Below, in pieces: positions 16,939 through 25,212 of a DNA stretch of 64,000 nucleotides (positions within the stretch are counted from its first letter, which is position 1; each line of letters starts with the position of its first letter). The translations under genes were made by a program, and so were the position numbers. Source of the stretch: Actinomadura sp. K4S16 (GTDB lineage Bacteria > Actinomycetota > Actinomycetes > Streptosporangiales > Streptosporangiaceae); NCBI RefSeq assembly GCF_008327685.1, contig NZ_BDDE01000015.1, positions 186,001 through 250,000 of the forward strand, in the 5' to 3' direction. The notes under the pieces were generated by a model. That model was not told the origin of the DNA. It did not search any database and saw nothing but the letters and a program-made list of their open reading frames with translations.

Positions 16939-17181
16939 TCAGGCGTCGTCGTCGGAGGGCTTGGCCGCCGCCGCGGCCTTGGCCTCCTTCGCCGCCTCGG
17001 CCCGCTCCCACTCCTGCTGCCGGAGATCCGCCTCGCGGGGCGCCTGGATCTTCTTCATCTGCTTGCCCATCGAGCGGATCAGGAAGACCGTCGCGGCCAG
17101 CAGCACGAGGAACACCACGAAGCCGAGGACGCCGGGGGTGACCGTGTCGTCGTTCAGCGGCATGGCGTAGACGGCTGGCAT
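16939..17181 (-). CDS. Small single-pass membrane protein coupled to mca
   Basis: An 80-residue protein with a short N-terminus, one transmembrane helix (VLGFVVFLVLLAATVFLI, about residues 18-35), a basic KQMKKIQ stretch and an Ala/Lys-rich helical cytoplasmic tail ending in acidic residues. Its ATG shares the A of the mca stop (TGATG), so it is translated by coupling. I recall the same adjacency in other actinobacteria, which suggests a functional link with mycothiol metabolism; the role is unknown. An in-frame ATG six codons later is a possible alternative start. Confidence 0.75.
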   Translation of the reverse strand: MPAVYAMPLNDDTVTPGVLGFVVFLVLLAATVFLIRSMGKQMKKIQAPREADLRQQEWERAEAAKEAKAAAAAKPSDDDA

Positions 17182-18131
17182 CACAAGCACACCTTCTCCC
17201 GGACGCCGGCGAACAGGTCGTCCTCCGGCAGTTCCGTGTCGACCAGGGACCTGGCCAAATGGTAGTCCTCGGTCGGCCATGCCGCGCGCTGGACGTCGAG
17301 CGGGACGACGAACCAGAACCCGTTCGGGTCGATCTGCGTGGCGTGGGCGAGCAGGGCCTGGTCCCTGGTCTCGAAGTGGTCGGCGCAGGGGACGCGGGTG
17401 GTGACCTCCCACCTGGCGCGCTGGTCGCCCTCCTCCTCGAAGCGCTTCAGCCAGTCGCCGTAGGGCGACTCCAGGCCGGCCTTCTCCATCGCGGAGTGCA
17501 GGGCGAGGATGCGCTCCTTGCTGAAGGTCATGTGGTAGTAGAGCTTCAGCGGCTGCCAGGGGTCGCCGGCGTCGGGGTAGCGCTCCGGGTCGCCCGCGGC
17601 CTCGAACGCCTCCACCGACACCTCGTGGCACTTCACGTGGTCGGGATGGGGGTAGCCGCCGTTCTCGTCATAGGTGAGCATCACGTGCGGGCGGAACTCG
17701 CGGACCGCGCGCACCAGCGGCTCGGCGGCGGTCTCCAGCGGCTCCAGCGCGAAGCAGCCCTCCGGCAGCGGGGGCAGCGGGTCGCCCTCGGGGAAGCCGG
17801 AGTCGACGAATCCCAGCCAGCGCTGCCCGACGCCGAGGATCTCGCGGGCCCGCGCCATCTCCTCCTCGCGGACCTTGCCGATGTCGGCCTTGATCTCGGG
17901 CCGGTCCATCGCCGGGTTCAGGATGTCGCCGCGCTCACCGCCGGTGCAGGTGACGACGAGGACCTCGACTCCTTCGGCGACGTAGCGGGCCATCGTGGCC
18001 GCGCCCTTACTGGACTCGTCGTCGGGGTGCGCGTGCACCGCCATGAGCCGCAGGGGCTCGTCGCGGCCGCAGGGCCGTTCGAGCGCCGCACCGCCCATGG
18101 CGTCGGACGTACCGTCGATGACCTCGGACAC
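17181..18131 (-). CDS. mca: Mycothiol S-conjugate amidase
   Basis: Zinc amidase that cleaves mycothiol-toxin conjugates to release a mercapturate for export, the actinobacterial counterpart of glutathione detoxification. The LmbE/GlcNAc-PI deacetylase fold is marked by HAHPDDESSKGA (zinc ligands and catalytic Asp) near residue 32 and GYPHPDHVKCHEV mid-protein. The C-terminal FWFVVPLDVQ region favours Mca over the related MshB. GTG 18131 follows GGGAGA and gives 316 residues, slightly longer than usual. It is divergent from the DUF4307 gene, an arrangement common in actinobacteria. Confidence 0.92.
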   Translation of the reverse strand: MSEVIDGTSDAMGGAALERPCGRDEPLRLMAVHAHPDDESSKGAATMARYVAEGVEVLVVTCTGGERGDILNPAMDRPEIKADIGKVREEEMARAREILGVGQRWLGFVDSGFPEGDPLPPLPEGCFALEPLETAAEPLVRAVREFRPHVMLTYDENGGYPHPDHVKCHEVSVEAFEAAGDPERYPDAGDPWQPLKLYYHMTFSKERILALHSAMEKAGLESPYGDWLKRFEEEGDQRARWEVTTRVPCADHFETRDQALLAHATQIDPNGFWFVVPLDVQRAAWPTEDYHLARSLVDTELPEDDLFAGVREKVCL

Positions 18132-18244
18132 TGGGGGTCTCCCTCTCCGGACTGTTGAGCGGGCCCCGGTTCGAGGCACGCGCCATGACAGACGAGAATG
18201 AATTGTCCCTGACAACGTCCGCACCCCGCACGAGGATTCCCGCC

Positions 18245-18628
18245 ATGACGACGAGCGTGTCGAAAGCAGAGGCTCCGGCCGCGTCCCGGCGGAGCCGGCT
18301 CGGGCTGGCGGTCATCGGCCTCCTGACGGCGCTGGGGGCGGCCGGCTTCGGCATCCTCGCCGCGCACACGGGGCAGACGCCCGGAATCGTGTCGCAGACG
18401 GTCACCTACGACATCACCGACACGTCGGTCGAGCTCAACTACACGGTGGCCAAGGGGAAGGGCGACGACGTGCGCTGCACGGTGGACGCCTACGACACCG
18501 CCTTCGCCGTGCTCGCGCAGAAGGAGGTCTCCGTGCCGCCCGGGACGTCCAGCGTCAAGGGGACGGAGACGCTCCAGACGCCGCGGCGGGCCACCGGGGC
18601 GAGGATCCGCGACTGCCGCAAGGTCTGA
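18245..18628 (+). CDS. DUF4307 domain membrane protein
   Basis: A 127-residue protein with one N-terminal transmembrane helix (LGLAVIGLLTALGAAGFGIL) and an extracytoplasmic beta-rich domain of about 90 residues. The domain contains two cysteines (RCTVDAYD and the C-terminal RDCRKV), matching DUF4307. The family is confined to actinobacteria and has no known function; it regularly lies next to mca. ATG 18245 gives the family length; an ATG at 18185 in frame would add 20 residues and is not excluded. Confidence 0.8.
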   Translation: MTTSVSKAEAPAASRRSRLGLAVIGLLTALGAAGFGILAAHTGQTPGIVSQTVTYDITDTSVELNYTVAKGKGDDVRCTVDAYDTAFAVLAQKEVSVPPGTSSVKGTETLQTPRRATGARIRDCRKV

Positions 18629-18632
18629 CCCG

Positions 18633-18650
18633 CCTGCCGCTGACGGCAGG
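18633..18650 (+). terminator. Short terminator hairpin after DUF4307 gene
   Basis: CCTGCCG and CGGCAGG pair around a four-base loop five bases after the stop codon and are followed by CCTTTA. Confidence 0.55.
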
Positions 18651-18707
18651 CCTTTACGGCCGGTGAGTGGCGGGACACGATTGGCGGATTGCGGACGCCG
18701 AGTTCAG

Positions 18708-18738
18708 GGAACCTTTACCCGCACACACCGGATAGGCT
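18708..18738 (+). promoter_or_regulatory. Putative greA promoter
   Basis: GGAAC (18708-18712) is followed after 16 bases by CGGAT (18729-18733), the layout of an ECF sigma promoter. An overlapping TAGGCT (18733-18738) could instead be a housekeeping -10. The leader to the greA GTG would be about 85 nt. Confidence 0.3.
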
Positions 18739-18824
18739 TGAGGTTTCACCCAGCCGCACTTCATGTCGATGTGACGCCCGCCCGCGGGGGTGGACCGATC
18801 GCACCATGTGGATGAGGAGTACCC

Positions 18825-19325
18825 GTGACCGAGACCCGCGCTGACAACGTCACCTGGCTGACCCAGGAGGCGTACGACCGGCTCAAGGCTGAGCTGGACC
18901 ACCTGTCGGGCCCGGGCCGCATCGAGATCGCTCAGAAGATCGAGGCGGCGCGGGAGGAGGGCGACCTGCGCGAGAACGGCGGCTACCACGCGGCCAAGGA
19001 GGAGCAGGGCAAGATCGAGGGCCGGATCCTCCAGCTCCAGGGCATCCTGGAGAACGCCCGCGTCGGCGAGGCGCCGCGCACCGAGGGCGTGGTCGGGCCG
19101 GGCATGACCGTCACGGTCTCGTTCGAGGGCGACGACGAGGAGGTGACGTTCCTGCTCGCCTCCCGCGAGGAGGTCGGCGCTCCCATCGACGTGTACTCGC
19201 CCAAGTCGCCGCTCGGTTCCGCGATCGACGGCAAGAAGGTCGGCGACAAGGCCACCTACAACCTCCCCAACGGCCGTTCCATGACCGTGGAGATCCTCGA
19301 CGCCACCCCCTACGGCGGCGCGTAG
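18825..19325 (+). CDS. greA: Transcription elongation factor GreA
   Basis: Binds the RNA polymerase secondary channel and stimulates cleavage of backtracked transcripts. The 166-residue protein has an N-terminal antiparallel coiled coil with the acidic tip AAREEGDLRENGGYH and a C-terminal FKBP-like domain ending SPLGSAIDGKKVGD-KATY. An N-terminal TRADNVTWLTQEAYDRLKAE segment is typical of actinobacterial GreA. The GTG start is backed by GAGGAG seven bases upstream. Monocistronic, with its own hairpin terminator. Confidence 0.95.
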   Translation: MTETRADNVTWLTQEAYDRLKAELDHLSGPGRIEIAQKIEAAREEGDLRENGGYHAAKEEQGKIEGRILQLQGILENARVGEAPRTEGVVGPGMTVTVSFEGDDEEVTFLLASREEVGAPIDVYSPKSPLGSAIDGKKVGDKATYNLPNGRSMTVEILDATPYGGA

Positions 19326-19353
19326 CCGCCGGCTTCGGCACTGCGGAGGTGAA

Positions 19354-19382
19354 GACCGCCGGGCGGATTCCGCCCGGCGGTC
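19354..19382. terminator. Bidirectional terminator between greA and lrp-type gene
   Basis: A perfect 13-bp stem (19354-19366 with 19370-19382) and a three-base loop lie between two convergent stop codons. Confidence 0.75.
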
Positions 19383-19397
19383 CTTGCTTGCGCGCCC

Positions 19398-19931
19398 TCA
19401 CCCCGGCACCCGTCCCCGGGGCGCGCCGCCCGGCGTCCCGCCCTCGGACGGCCCGCCCCTGGACTGCCCGGCCACCGCGCGCACCAGGGGCAGGGTTCGG
19501 TAGGGGATCTGGTTGGCGAGGGAGATGACCGACGAGGCGCGCTCCACGCCCGCGACGTCCACGATGACGTCGATGACGCGCTGGAGGTCGGTGTTGCTGC
19601 GGGCGACGATGCGGCACAGCATGTCGCCGCCGCCGGTGATGGTGTGGGCCTCGATCACCTCGGGCACCTGGGCGAGCCGGGCCGCCACCGGGTCGTGGCC
19701 GCCCGCCTGCCGCAGCTGCAGCGTGACGAAGGCCGTCACCCCGTAGCCGAGCGCGGCCGGGTCGATCTCCGGGCCGTGGCCGGCGATGACGCCGTCCCGC
19801 GCGAGCCGGTCCAGCCGGGCCTGGACGGTCCCGCGCGCGACCCCGAGCCGCCGGGACGCCTCCAGGACGCCGACCCGGGGTTCGGCGGCGAACAGCTCGA
19901 TCAGCCGGCCGTCCAGTTCGTCGATCGGCAC
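19398..19931 (-). CDS. Lrp/AsnC family transcriptional regulator
   Basis: A 177-residue feast/famine regulator. The N-terminal winged HTH reads IDELDGRLIELFAAEPRVGV, then RRLGVARGTVQARLDRLARDG. The C-terminal RAM domain, which binds amino acids and builds octamers, includes AFVTLQL and EAHTITGGGDMLCRI. A Gly/Pro-rich tail of about 25 residues is extra. The GTG start follows AGGAGGG. It is divergent from hppD with two TGTACAG motifs between them, so control of tyrosine catabolism, probably with an aromatic amino acid as effector, is the likely role. Confidence 0.9.
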   Translation of the reverse strand: MPIDELDGRLIELFAAEPRVGVLEASRRLGVARGTVQARLDRLARDGVIAGHGPEIDPAALGYGVTAFVTLQLRQAGGHDPVAARLAQVPEVIEAHTITGGGDMLCRIVARSNTDLQRVIDVIVDVAGVERASSVISLANQIPYRTLPLVRAVAGQSRGGPSEGGTPGGAPRGRVPG

Positions 19932-19958
19932 GGCACCCTCCTGTGGTCGTGGTCACCA

Positions 19959-19998
19959 TGTACAGAGCGACCGGTCCGAACGCGGATGCGCTGTACAG
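19959..19998. promoter_or_regulatory. Paired TGTACAG sites between Lrp gene and hppD
   Basis: Identical TGTACAG heptamers at 19959-19965 and 19992-19998 are 33 bp apart, about three DNA turns. Each contains the palindrome TGTACA. The spacing on one face of the helix suits a multimeric Lrp-type protein. Confidence 0.5.
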
Positions 19999-20041
19999 AT
20001 TGTCCAGTATTTCAACCCGCTCTTGCGCACCTTGCAGGCAC

Positions 20042-21151
20042 ATGTCGAGATTGGGTGGTATGGATGAGTTTCCGGTCAAGGGTATGGACGCCGTCGTCTT
20101 CGCCGTCGGCAACGCCAAACAGGCCGCCCACTACTACTCGACCGCGTTCGGCATGCGCCGGGTCGCCTACCGGGGCCCGGAGAACGGCAGCCCGGACGAG
20201 GCGGTGCACGTGCTGGAGTCGGGCGGCGCCCGGTTCGTGTTCCGCGGCCCGGTGAAGGCGGGCACCGAGCTCGGACGGCACATCGCCGAGCACGGCGACG
20301 GAGTGGTGGACCTCTCGATCGAGGTGCCCGACGTCGAGCACGCCTACCGGCACGCGCTCGCGAAGGGCGCCACCGGCCTGGAGGAGCCGCACGTCCTGGA
20401 GGACGAGTACGGCAAGGTGACGGTCGCGGCGATCGCCACATACGGCGAGACCCGGCACACGCTGGTCGACCGCTCGAACTACACCGGCCCCTACCTGCCG
20501 GGGTTCGAGCCCGCCGACCCCATCGTGGAGCCGGTGGAGAAGCGGTTCTTCCAGGCGATCGACCACTGCGTCGGCAACGTCGAGCGCATGGACGAGTGGG
20601 CCGAGTTCTACCACCGGGTCATGGGCTTCACCGACATGGCGGAGTTCGTCGGCGACGACATCGCGACCGAGTACTCGGCGCTGATGTCCAAGGTGGTCGC
20701 GGACGGCACCCGCAAGGTGAAGTTCCCCCTGAACGAGCCCGCGGAGAGCAAGCGCAAGTCGCAGATCGACGAGTACCTGGAGTTCTACGGCGGGCCGGGC
20801 GTGCAGCACATCGCGCTCGCCACCAACGACATCCTGGCCTCGGTCGACCGGATGCGGGCCGCGGGCGTGGAGTTCCTGGAGAGCCCCGACTCCTACTACG
20901 AGGACCCCGAGCTGCGCGAGCGCATCGGCCAGGTGCGGGTCCCCATCGAGGAGCTGCAGAAGCGCCGGATCCTGGTCGACCGGGACGAGGACGGCTACCT
21001 GCTGCAGATCTTCACCAAGCCCGTCCAGGACCGTCCGACCGTGTTCTTCGAACTGATCGAGCGGCACGGCTCGCTCGGCTTCGGCAAGGGCAACTTCAAG
21101 GCGCTGTTCGAGGCGATCGAGCGGGAGCAGGAGCGCCGCGGCAACCTGTGA
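20042..21151 (+). CDS. hppD: 4-hydroxyphenylpyruvate dioxygenase
   Basis: Fe(II) dioxygenase that converts 4-hydroxyphenylpyruvate to homogentisate in tyrosine breakdown (and pigment formation). Two vicinal-oxygen-chelate domains are visible. The iron ligands are expected in FQAIDHCVGN (His), GVQHIALATND (His) and FFELIERHG (Glu). FPVKGMDAVVFAVGNAKQAA at the N-terminus is the actinobacterial signature. With ATG 20042 there are 369 residues; ATG 20060, six codons later, is equally possible because neither has a strong ribosome site. The product ends ...ERRGNL and is followed by two hairpins. Confidence 0.95.
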   Translation: MSRLGGMDEFPVKGMDAVVFAVGNAKQAAHYYSTAFGMRRVAYRGPENGSPDEAVHVLESGGARFVFRGPVKAGTELGRHIAEHGDGVVDLSIEVPDVEHAYRHALAKGATGLEEPHVLEDEYGKVTVAAIATYGETRHTLVDRSNYTGPYLPGFEPADPIVEPVEKRFFQAIDHCVGNVERMDEWAEFYHRVMGFTDMAEFVGDDIATEYSALMSKVVADGTRKVKFPLNEPAESKRKSQIDEYLEFYGGPGVQHIALATNDILASVDRMRAAGVEFLESPDSYYEDPELRERIGQVRVPIEELQKRRILVDRDEDGYLLQIFTKPVQDRPTVFFELIERHGSLGFGKGNFKALFEAIEREQERRGNL

Positions 21152-21187
21152 CGCTCTGACCCCTGTGACACCCCGGCACCCGTGAGG

Positions 21188-21261
21188 CCGCGGCGGCGCC
21201 CCCGCCGCGGCGCCTGAAGGCTCGGGGGACTCGGCCCCGGACGCGCCCGCGTCCGGGGCCG
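21188..21261 (+). terminator. Tandem hairpins after hppD
   Basis: A first stem pairs CCGCGGCGG (21188-21196) with CCGCCGCGG (21202-21210). A second, perfect 14-bp stem pairs 21232-21245 with 21248-21261. Both lie between the hppD stop and the next gene. Confidence 0.7.
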
Positions 21262-21313
21262 GTCGTCACCGTGGCGACGCCGTGACCTCCTGTACCGGGC
21301 ACACTGTGGGGCC

Positions 21314-22120
21314 ATGAGCGAACCACCCCAGGACACCCCGAAGCCGGACAGCGGCTGGCAGCCCCCGGACCGGCCGCGGGAGGAGGCGCAGGAGGAGGCG
21401 CCCGTCTCGCCCGAGCGCCCGCCGCCGTACCAGGGCTCGTACGGCGGGCCGCCCGCCCAGGCCGCTCCCATGGCCGGATACGGCCACCCCGGCGCCCTGC
21501 CGCAGGCGCCACCGGTTCCGGGCTACGGCCCGCCCGGCGTCCCCCACCCCGGCTTCGGAGGCGGCACGCAGGACGCGGTCGCCGGACGCGCGGCTCGGCT
21601 CGGCGCCGGGATCATCGACAGCGTCGTCCTCAGCATCGGGACGGTGCCGGCCGTCCTGTTCTCGATCCGCTGGGACCGGATGCGCGACTCCATCGAGTCC
21701 GGCGAGCCGGTCACGAACCCGCTGGACCTCTACAACATCCCTCGCCTCCTCGTCGGATACGGGATCGTTGTCCTGCTGGGCTTCGTGTACTTCACCGTCC
21801 TGCACGCCCGGTGGGGCCAGACCCTGGGCAAGAAGGCGTTCGGCATCCGGCTCGTGCGGGCCGACGACAGGTCGGCGGTGAGCTGGGGCCAGGCGCTCGG
21901 ACGACAGGCGATCGTCTACGGCATCGGCGTGGCGACGGGCGCACTGAACCTCCTCTTGGCCGGCGGCGCGATCCTCGGCCTCCTCGGCCTCCTCGACAAC
22001 GCCTGGATCCTGTGGGACGACCGGCGCCAGGCGCTGCACGACAAGGCGGTCAAGACGATCGTGGTGAAGGTGACGCCATGGACGCCGAACCCCTACGCCC
22101 GCGACCGGTCCGGGTCGTGA
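21314..22120 (+). CDS. RDD family membrane protein (first copy)
   Basis: A 268-residue protein with an acidic, Pro/Gly/Tyr-rich cytoplasmic N-terminus of about 85 residues and an RDD domain with three to four transmembrane segments. The domain has GRAARLGAGIIDSVVLS at its entry, ARWGQTLGKKAFGIRLVRAD in the middle and NAWILWDDRRQALHDKAVKTIVV at its end. RDD proteins are proposed transporters or ion antiporters; the function here is unproven. It is a paralogue of the next gene, with near-identical GQTLGK and ILWD..RQALH motifs, separated by 97 bp. Confidence 0.85.
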   Translation: MSEPPQDTPKPDSGWQPPDRPREEAQEEAPVSPERPPPYQGSYGGPPAQAAPMAGYGHPGALPQAPPVPGYGPPGVPHPGFGGGTQDAVAGRAARLGAGIIDSVVLSIGTVPAVLFSIRWDRMRDSIESGEPVTNPLDLYNIPRLLVGYGIVVLLGFVYFTVLHARWGQTLGKKAFGIRLVRADDRSAVSWGQALGRQAIVYGIGVATGALNLLLAGGAILGLLGLLDNAWILWDDRRQALHDKAVKTIVVKVTPWTPNPYARDRSGS

Positions 22121-22217
22121 ACGCGTCCCGGCAAGGGCCTGCCATGCGCACGTAAACATTCCGGCTCCACCCGGGCGCGGCAGGGTTGACCTGCGGCGAC
22201 GCGGCGACCCTCTCGGC

Positions 22218-23429
22218 ATGACGCAACCGCCGCACGACCCCGCGTCCGGGCGAGAGCCGGAGGACGACCGGCCGCACGAGGACCGGGAGCAGCCCGACCG
22301 GCCGGGCCCCTACGGCGGCGGGCAGCCGTACGGGGAGGAACCCCAGGACCGACGACCGCCCTACGGAGAGCAGCCCCCGCACGAAGAGCCGCAGCCGTAC
22401 GGGGAATGGCCGCCGCCGGGCGGACGGCAACAGTACGGCGGACAGCAGCAGCCCTATGGCGAGCAGCAGCCACCCGGCGGTCAACAGCCCTACGGGGAGC
22501 AGCAGCAGTGGGGGCAACAGCCACCCGAAGGGCAGCAGCCCTATGGCGGCCGGCAGCCCTACGGGGAGCAACCGCCTTACGGCGAGCAGCATCCACAAGG
22601 CGAGCAGCCTCCGCACGGAGAGCAGCAGCCGTACGGAGAGTGGCCGCCACCGGGAGGGCAGCAGCGGCCCTACGGCGAGCAGCCGCCCGGCGGTCAGCAG
22701 CCCTATGGCGAGCGGCCGCCCTATGGCGAGCGGCAGGCCCATGGCGAGCAGCAGCAGTGGGGCCAGCAGCCGCCCGGCGGTCAGCAGCCTTACGGCGAGC
22801 AGCAGCCGTACGGCGGGCAGCAGCCGTACGGTCAGCCGCCTTACGGTGAGCAGGGGCAGTGGCAGCAGCAGCCCTACGGCGGGCAGTACGGCGCCCAGCC
22901 GGGATACGGGCAGCAGTATCCGGGGCAGGGCGCGGGCGGGTACGCGCATCCGCCGGCGGAGCTCGCGAGCCGCTGGGCGCGGCTGGGCGGGGGCCTCGTC
23001 GACCTCATCATCATCGGCATCGTGACGGGCCTGATCTCGATCCCGTTCGTCAACTGGGACAACGTCGTCAATCCCGAGCCCGGCACCACCATGTACGACG
23101 GCGCCCGGGTGGGGACGAACGCGATCAGCGTCGTGCTGGCGTTCTTCTACTTCTGGCTGATGCACGCCAAATGGGGGCAGACGCTCGGCAAGATGCTGGC
23201 GCGGACGCGGGTGGTCCGGGCCGACGACGGCCAGGCGATCACCAATGGCCAGGCCGCGGGGCGCTCCGCGTTCTACAGCGTGCTCGGCGGCATCTGCGGC
23301 TGCATCGGCCTGATCGACATCGCGTGGATCCTCTGGGACCAGCGCAAGCAGGCGCTGCACTGCAAGGTGGCGCAGACGGTCGTCGTCAAGGCCGATCCGT
23401 ACCGGGCGAATCCGTACGCCAGTCGCTGA
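22218..23429 (+). CDS. RDD family membrane protein with long Gln/Pro/Gly/Tyr repeat domain
   Basis: A 403-residue paralogue of the preceding gene. About the first 235 residues are low complexity, built from degenerate copies of PYGEQQPPGGQQ and related units (PYGEWPPPGG, QQQWGQQPP). Then comes an RDD domain: SRWARLGGGLVDLIIIGIV, AKWGQTLGKMLARTRVVRAD, IAWILWDQRKQALHCKV. The repeat region is likely disordered and cytoplasmic, with the look of a prion-like or phase-separating tract. The charged MTQPPHDPASGREPEDD start is kept. Function unknown; proximity to the secreted peptidases may be accidental. Confidence 0.85.
   Translation: MTQPPHDPASGREPEDDRPHEDREQPDRPGPYGGGQPYGEEPQDRRPPYGEQPPHEEPQPYGEWPPPGGRQQYGGQQQPYGEQQPPGGQQPYGEQQQWGQQPPEGQQPYGGRQPYGEQPPYGEQHPQGEQPPHGEQQPYGEWPPPGGQQRPYGEQPPGGQQPYGERPPYGERQAHGEQQQWGQQPPGGQQPYGEQQPYGGQQPYGQPPYGEQGQWQQQPYGGQYGAQPGYGQQYPGQGAGGYAHPPAELASRWARLGGGLVDLIIIGIVTGLISIPFVNWDNVVNPEPGTTMYDGARVGTNAISVVLAFFYFWLMHAKWGQTLGKMLARTRVVRADDGQAITNGQAAGRSAFYSVLGGICGCIGLIDIAWILWDQRKQALHCKVAQTVVVKADPYRANPYASR
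22306..22930 (+). repeat. In-frame degenerate repeats encoding PYGEQQPPGGQQ units
   Basis: Roughly 30 imperfect copies of short units such as CCCTACGGCGAGCAG and CAGCAGCCGCCC occur. Variation is mostly at third positions, so the peptide repeat appears to be selected rather than newly amplified DNA. Confidence 0.8.
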
Positions 23430-23504
23430 GAGCGCCCGCGCCGGCGGGGTTCCGGCGGCCGTCCGAGTTGCCGGGCGGGGTCCCGTCCGGGCAGGCTGGA
23501 CGGC

Positions 23505-25112
23505 GTGCATATGGCCGGAAACTCCCCCAGCCCCCGTCGTACCGGCCCAAGGGCCGTCCGCGGCACCGCGTTCCGCGGCGCGGCAGGGCTGGCGGCCCTC
23601 GCCGTCGCGGGGTCGCTGACCGCAGCCTGCCAGGCCCCGTTCGGCAACCCGGGCGAGTCCGGACCGCCCAAGGGACCGGTGGTGAACGGCCCGGCGGGCC
23701 CGACGACCGCGGGCGACGACTACGTGCCGGGCAACGGCAACGGCGGCTACGACGTCCAGCACTACGGGCTGAAGCTGACCATCACGCCGGACGGCCCGAA
23801 GCAGCTCGACGGCGTCGCGACGATCACCGCGAAGGCGACCGCGAAGCTCGCCCGGTTCAACCTCGACCTCACCGGCCTGGACGTGTCCTCCATCAAGGTG
23901 GACGGCGCGCCCGCGCGGCAGCAGCGCGGCGGCGGCGAGCTGGAGGTGACGCCCGCCAAGCCCCTGGAGAAGGGCAGCACCTTCACCACGGTGGTCGCCT
24001 ACTCGGGGACGCCGCGGCCGGTGTCGGACCCGGTGCTCGGCCGGTACGGCTGGATCCGCACGTCCGACGGCGTCTTCGTGGCGTGCCAGCCGAGCGGCGC
24101 GCACACCTGGTTCCCCAGCAACGACCATCCGAGCGACAAGGCCACCTTCGACTTCGAGATCACCGTCCCGCAGGGCCTGACGGCGATCGCCAACGGCGAG
24201 CCGGACACGCCGCCGCAGGACTCCGGCGGCGGGGCGACCGGAACGCCGCCGGGTCTGCCGGGCGGTCCGCCCACCGAGCCGCCGGGCACCGAGCCGACGG
24301 ACGGGCCGGGGGTCGTGCCGGTCGCCCACCGCGCCGAGGCCGGCGCCACGACGACCTCGAAGTGGCGGGTCAAGGACCCGATGGCCACCTACCTGGCGAC
24401 GGTCGACGTCGGCCGGTTCGCGGTGCGGACGGGCAAGACGGCGGGCGGCATCCCCAACATCACCGCCGTGGACGCGTCGACCGCCGGCGTGAGCGTCGAC
24501 CAGTTCCACCAGCTGAACGGCCAGGTCATCGACGAGTGGTCCAAGCTGTTCGGCCCGTACCCGTTCTCCTCGACCGGCGGTCTGATCGACGACGCGGACG
24601 TCGGCTTCGCGCTGGAGACGCAGACGCGGCCGGTGTACGGGGCGTTCGGGCTCCAGCCGACCATCGTCGCGCACGAGCTGGCCCACCAGTGGTTCGGCGA
24701 CAGCGTCAGCGTGACGCGCTGGCAGGACATCTGGCTGAACGAGGGCTTCGCGACCTACGCCGAGTGGCTGTGGGACGAGAAGACCGGCGGCCAGAGCGTG
24801 CAGGAGCACTTCGACGAGGCCTACAGCGGCATCGGCGGACGGGAGCTGTGGGACGTCCCGCCCGGCAACCCCGGCCGCAAGCAGATGTTCGGCCGGTCGG
24901 TGTACGACCGGGGCGGCATGACGCTGGTCGCGCTGCGCGGCCGGGTCGGCGAGGACGTCTTCTACAAGATCCTCAAGACCTGGACGAAGGAGCACCGGCA
25001 CTCCGGCGGCACGACGAAGCAGTTCGTCGAGACGGCGAACCGGGTGTCGGGCAAGAAGCTCGACGCGTTCTTCGACGACTGGCTGTTCAAGAAGGGCCGT
25101 CCCGCCAAATGA
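23505..25112 (+). CDS. Secreted M1 family metallopeptidase (first of three)
   Basis: A 535-residue zinc peptidase related to aminopeptidase N. The N-terminus has a twin-Arg-like start, a hydrophobic core and SLTAAC, a possible lipobox, so it may be a lipoprotein. The catalytic site is HELAHQWFGDS followed by WLNEGFATYAEW (HExxH-x18-E). A 50-residue Pro/Gly insert (PPQDSGGG... to ...EPTDGPG) interrupts the N-terminal beta domain and is absent from the two neighbours. It lacks the large C-terminal helical domain of classical PepN. GTG 23505 or ATG 23511 may be the start. Likely releases amino acids from extracellular peptides. Confidence 0.88.
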   Translation: MHMAGNSPSPRRTGPRAVRGTAFRGAAGLAALAVAGSLTAACQAPFGNPGESGPPKGPVVNGPAGPTTAGDDYVPGNGNGGYDVQHYGLKLTITPDGPKQLDGVATITAKATAKLARFNLDLTGLDVSSIKVDGAPARQQRGGGELEVTPAKPLEKGSTFTTVVAYSGTPRPVSDPVLGRYGWIRTSDGVFVACQPSGAHTWFPSNDHPSDKATFDFEITVPQGLTAIANGEPDTPPQDSGGGATGTPPGLPGGPPTEPPGTEPTDGPGVVPVAHRAEAGATTTSKWRVKDPMATYLATVDVGRFAVRTGKTAGGIPNITAVDASTAGVSVDQFHQLNGQVIDEWSKLFGPYPFSSTGGLIDDADVGFALETQTRPVYGAFGLQPTIVAHELAHQWFGDSVSVTRWQDIWLNEGFATYAEWLWDEKTGGQSVQEHFDEAYSGIGGRELWDVPPGNPGRKQMFGRSVYDRGGMTLVALRGRVGEDVFYKILKTWTKEHRHSGGTTKQFVETANRVSGKKLDAFFDDWLFKKGRPAK

Positions 25113-25212
25113 CCGGGTGACCCAGGTCCGCCGCAGGTGAACGTCCGGCAAGGACGGGGGAAAGCCCGGCGGGCCGCCAGACCGGCGAGGCGGGCGCGCC
25201 GCCACCATCGGC

